DNA from: UBA11865 sp035686605 | GTDB taxonomy: Bacteria > Chloroflexota > Anaerolineae > Promineifilales > Promineifilaceae | Assembly: GCA_035686605.1 (NCBI GenBank) | Contig: DASRZI010000002.1 | Span: forward strand, 1-12,698 | Direction of reading: 5' to 3' | Length of the DNA stretch: 12,698 nt | Part shown: positions 12,598 to 12,698 of the stretch, in pieces | How positions within the stretch are numbered: position 1 is the stretch's first letter | Layout of the letters: the number at the start of each line of letters is the position of its first letter | Program-made: the position numbers and the translations under genes | The notes under the pieces: generated by a model | The model's input: only the letters and a program-made list of their open reading frames with translations | The model's database searches: none | Told to the model about the DNA's origin: nothing

Positions 12598-12698
12598 ATG
12601 AGGATGAGAGAATCACCCATCTGTCCACCTCCATCGGCAAACGCTTGGGAATTAAGGACCATGTCATTCCAGCACCATGAGTGCCGTTCGCGGACTGT
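12598..12698 (+). CDS. Possible start of an unidentified gene (3' truncated)
   Basis: GAGGAGG (12584-12590) stands 7 nt before ATG 12598, an ideal ribosome-binding site, and the frame stays open for 33 codons to the window edge. The translated stretch (MRMRESPICPPPSANAWELR and onward) has no recognisable motif or signal peptide, and its composition is not clearly protein-like. It may be the first part of the next gene or a chance arrangement. The 200 bp before it (12397-12597) holds the G-quadruplex and hairpin and no other gene. Confidence 0.3.
   Translation, partial: MRMRESPICPPPSANAWELRTMSFQHHECRSRT

Noticed and set aside
12548..12670. 11-bp direct repeat CATGTCATTCC (12548-12558 and 12660-12670)
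   Set aside because: The copies are 112 bp apart with no shared flanks or associated element, so I treat it as chance.

Overview
The window looks like a chromosomal segment of a Chloroflexota bacterium, most likely Anaerolineae or a relative. This is inferred from three secreted lipoproteins that carry long Thr/Pro/Glu/Ala-rich linkers right after the lipobox, a PflX-type radical SAM gene, and moderately high GC in the confident genes (one 60-base line of the cytochrome gene counts 60% G+C). No rRNA, tRNA, CRISPR array or recognisable transposase was found.

Layout. Bases 1-237 hold the C-terminal end of a thioredoxin-reductase-like flavoprotein. A looser, gene-poor stretch follows (238-5533) with three islands: an AT-rich, apparently solitary Mrr-type restriction endonuclease (587-1492), a large secreted alpha/beta-hydrolase lipoprotein of the tripeptidyl-aminopeptidase type (2622-4706) and a doubtful 73-codon ORF (5043-5264). 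The spacers contain two families of dispersed, hairpin-forming repeats, nested in the order A-B-B-A and all in the same orientation: A at 246-303 and 5276-5332, B at 1919-1968 and 4882-4931. From 5534 the region is compact. A GNAT acetyltransferase (plus strand) converges on a minus-strand pair, a PflX-like radical SAM protein followed by a dienelactone-hydrolase-fold protein. The pair appears to be driven by an extended -10 promoter at 7879-7887.

A 335-bp divergent spacer with a 12-bp tandem repeat and inverted repeats separates this pair from a plus-strand operon at 8136-12396. It holds a five-haem c-type cytochrome lipoprotein, a membrane-anchored HExxH protein starting 2 bp after it, and a second lipoprotein with a six-cysteine domain 29 bp further on. 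All three products should act outside the cytoplasmic membrane. A surface redox or protein-processing unit is the most interesting hypothesis here, but its substrate cannot be read from the sequence.

The last 300 bases hold a possible G-quadruplex over the final stop codon, a weak terminator-like hairpin, and a good ribosome-binding site before an ATG whose reading frame runs off the end.
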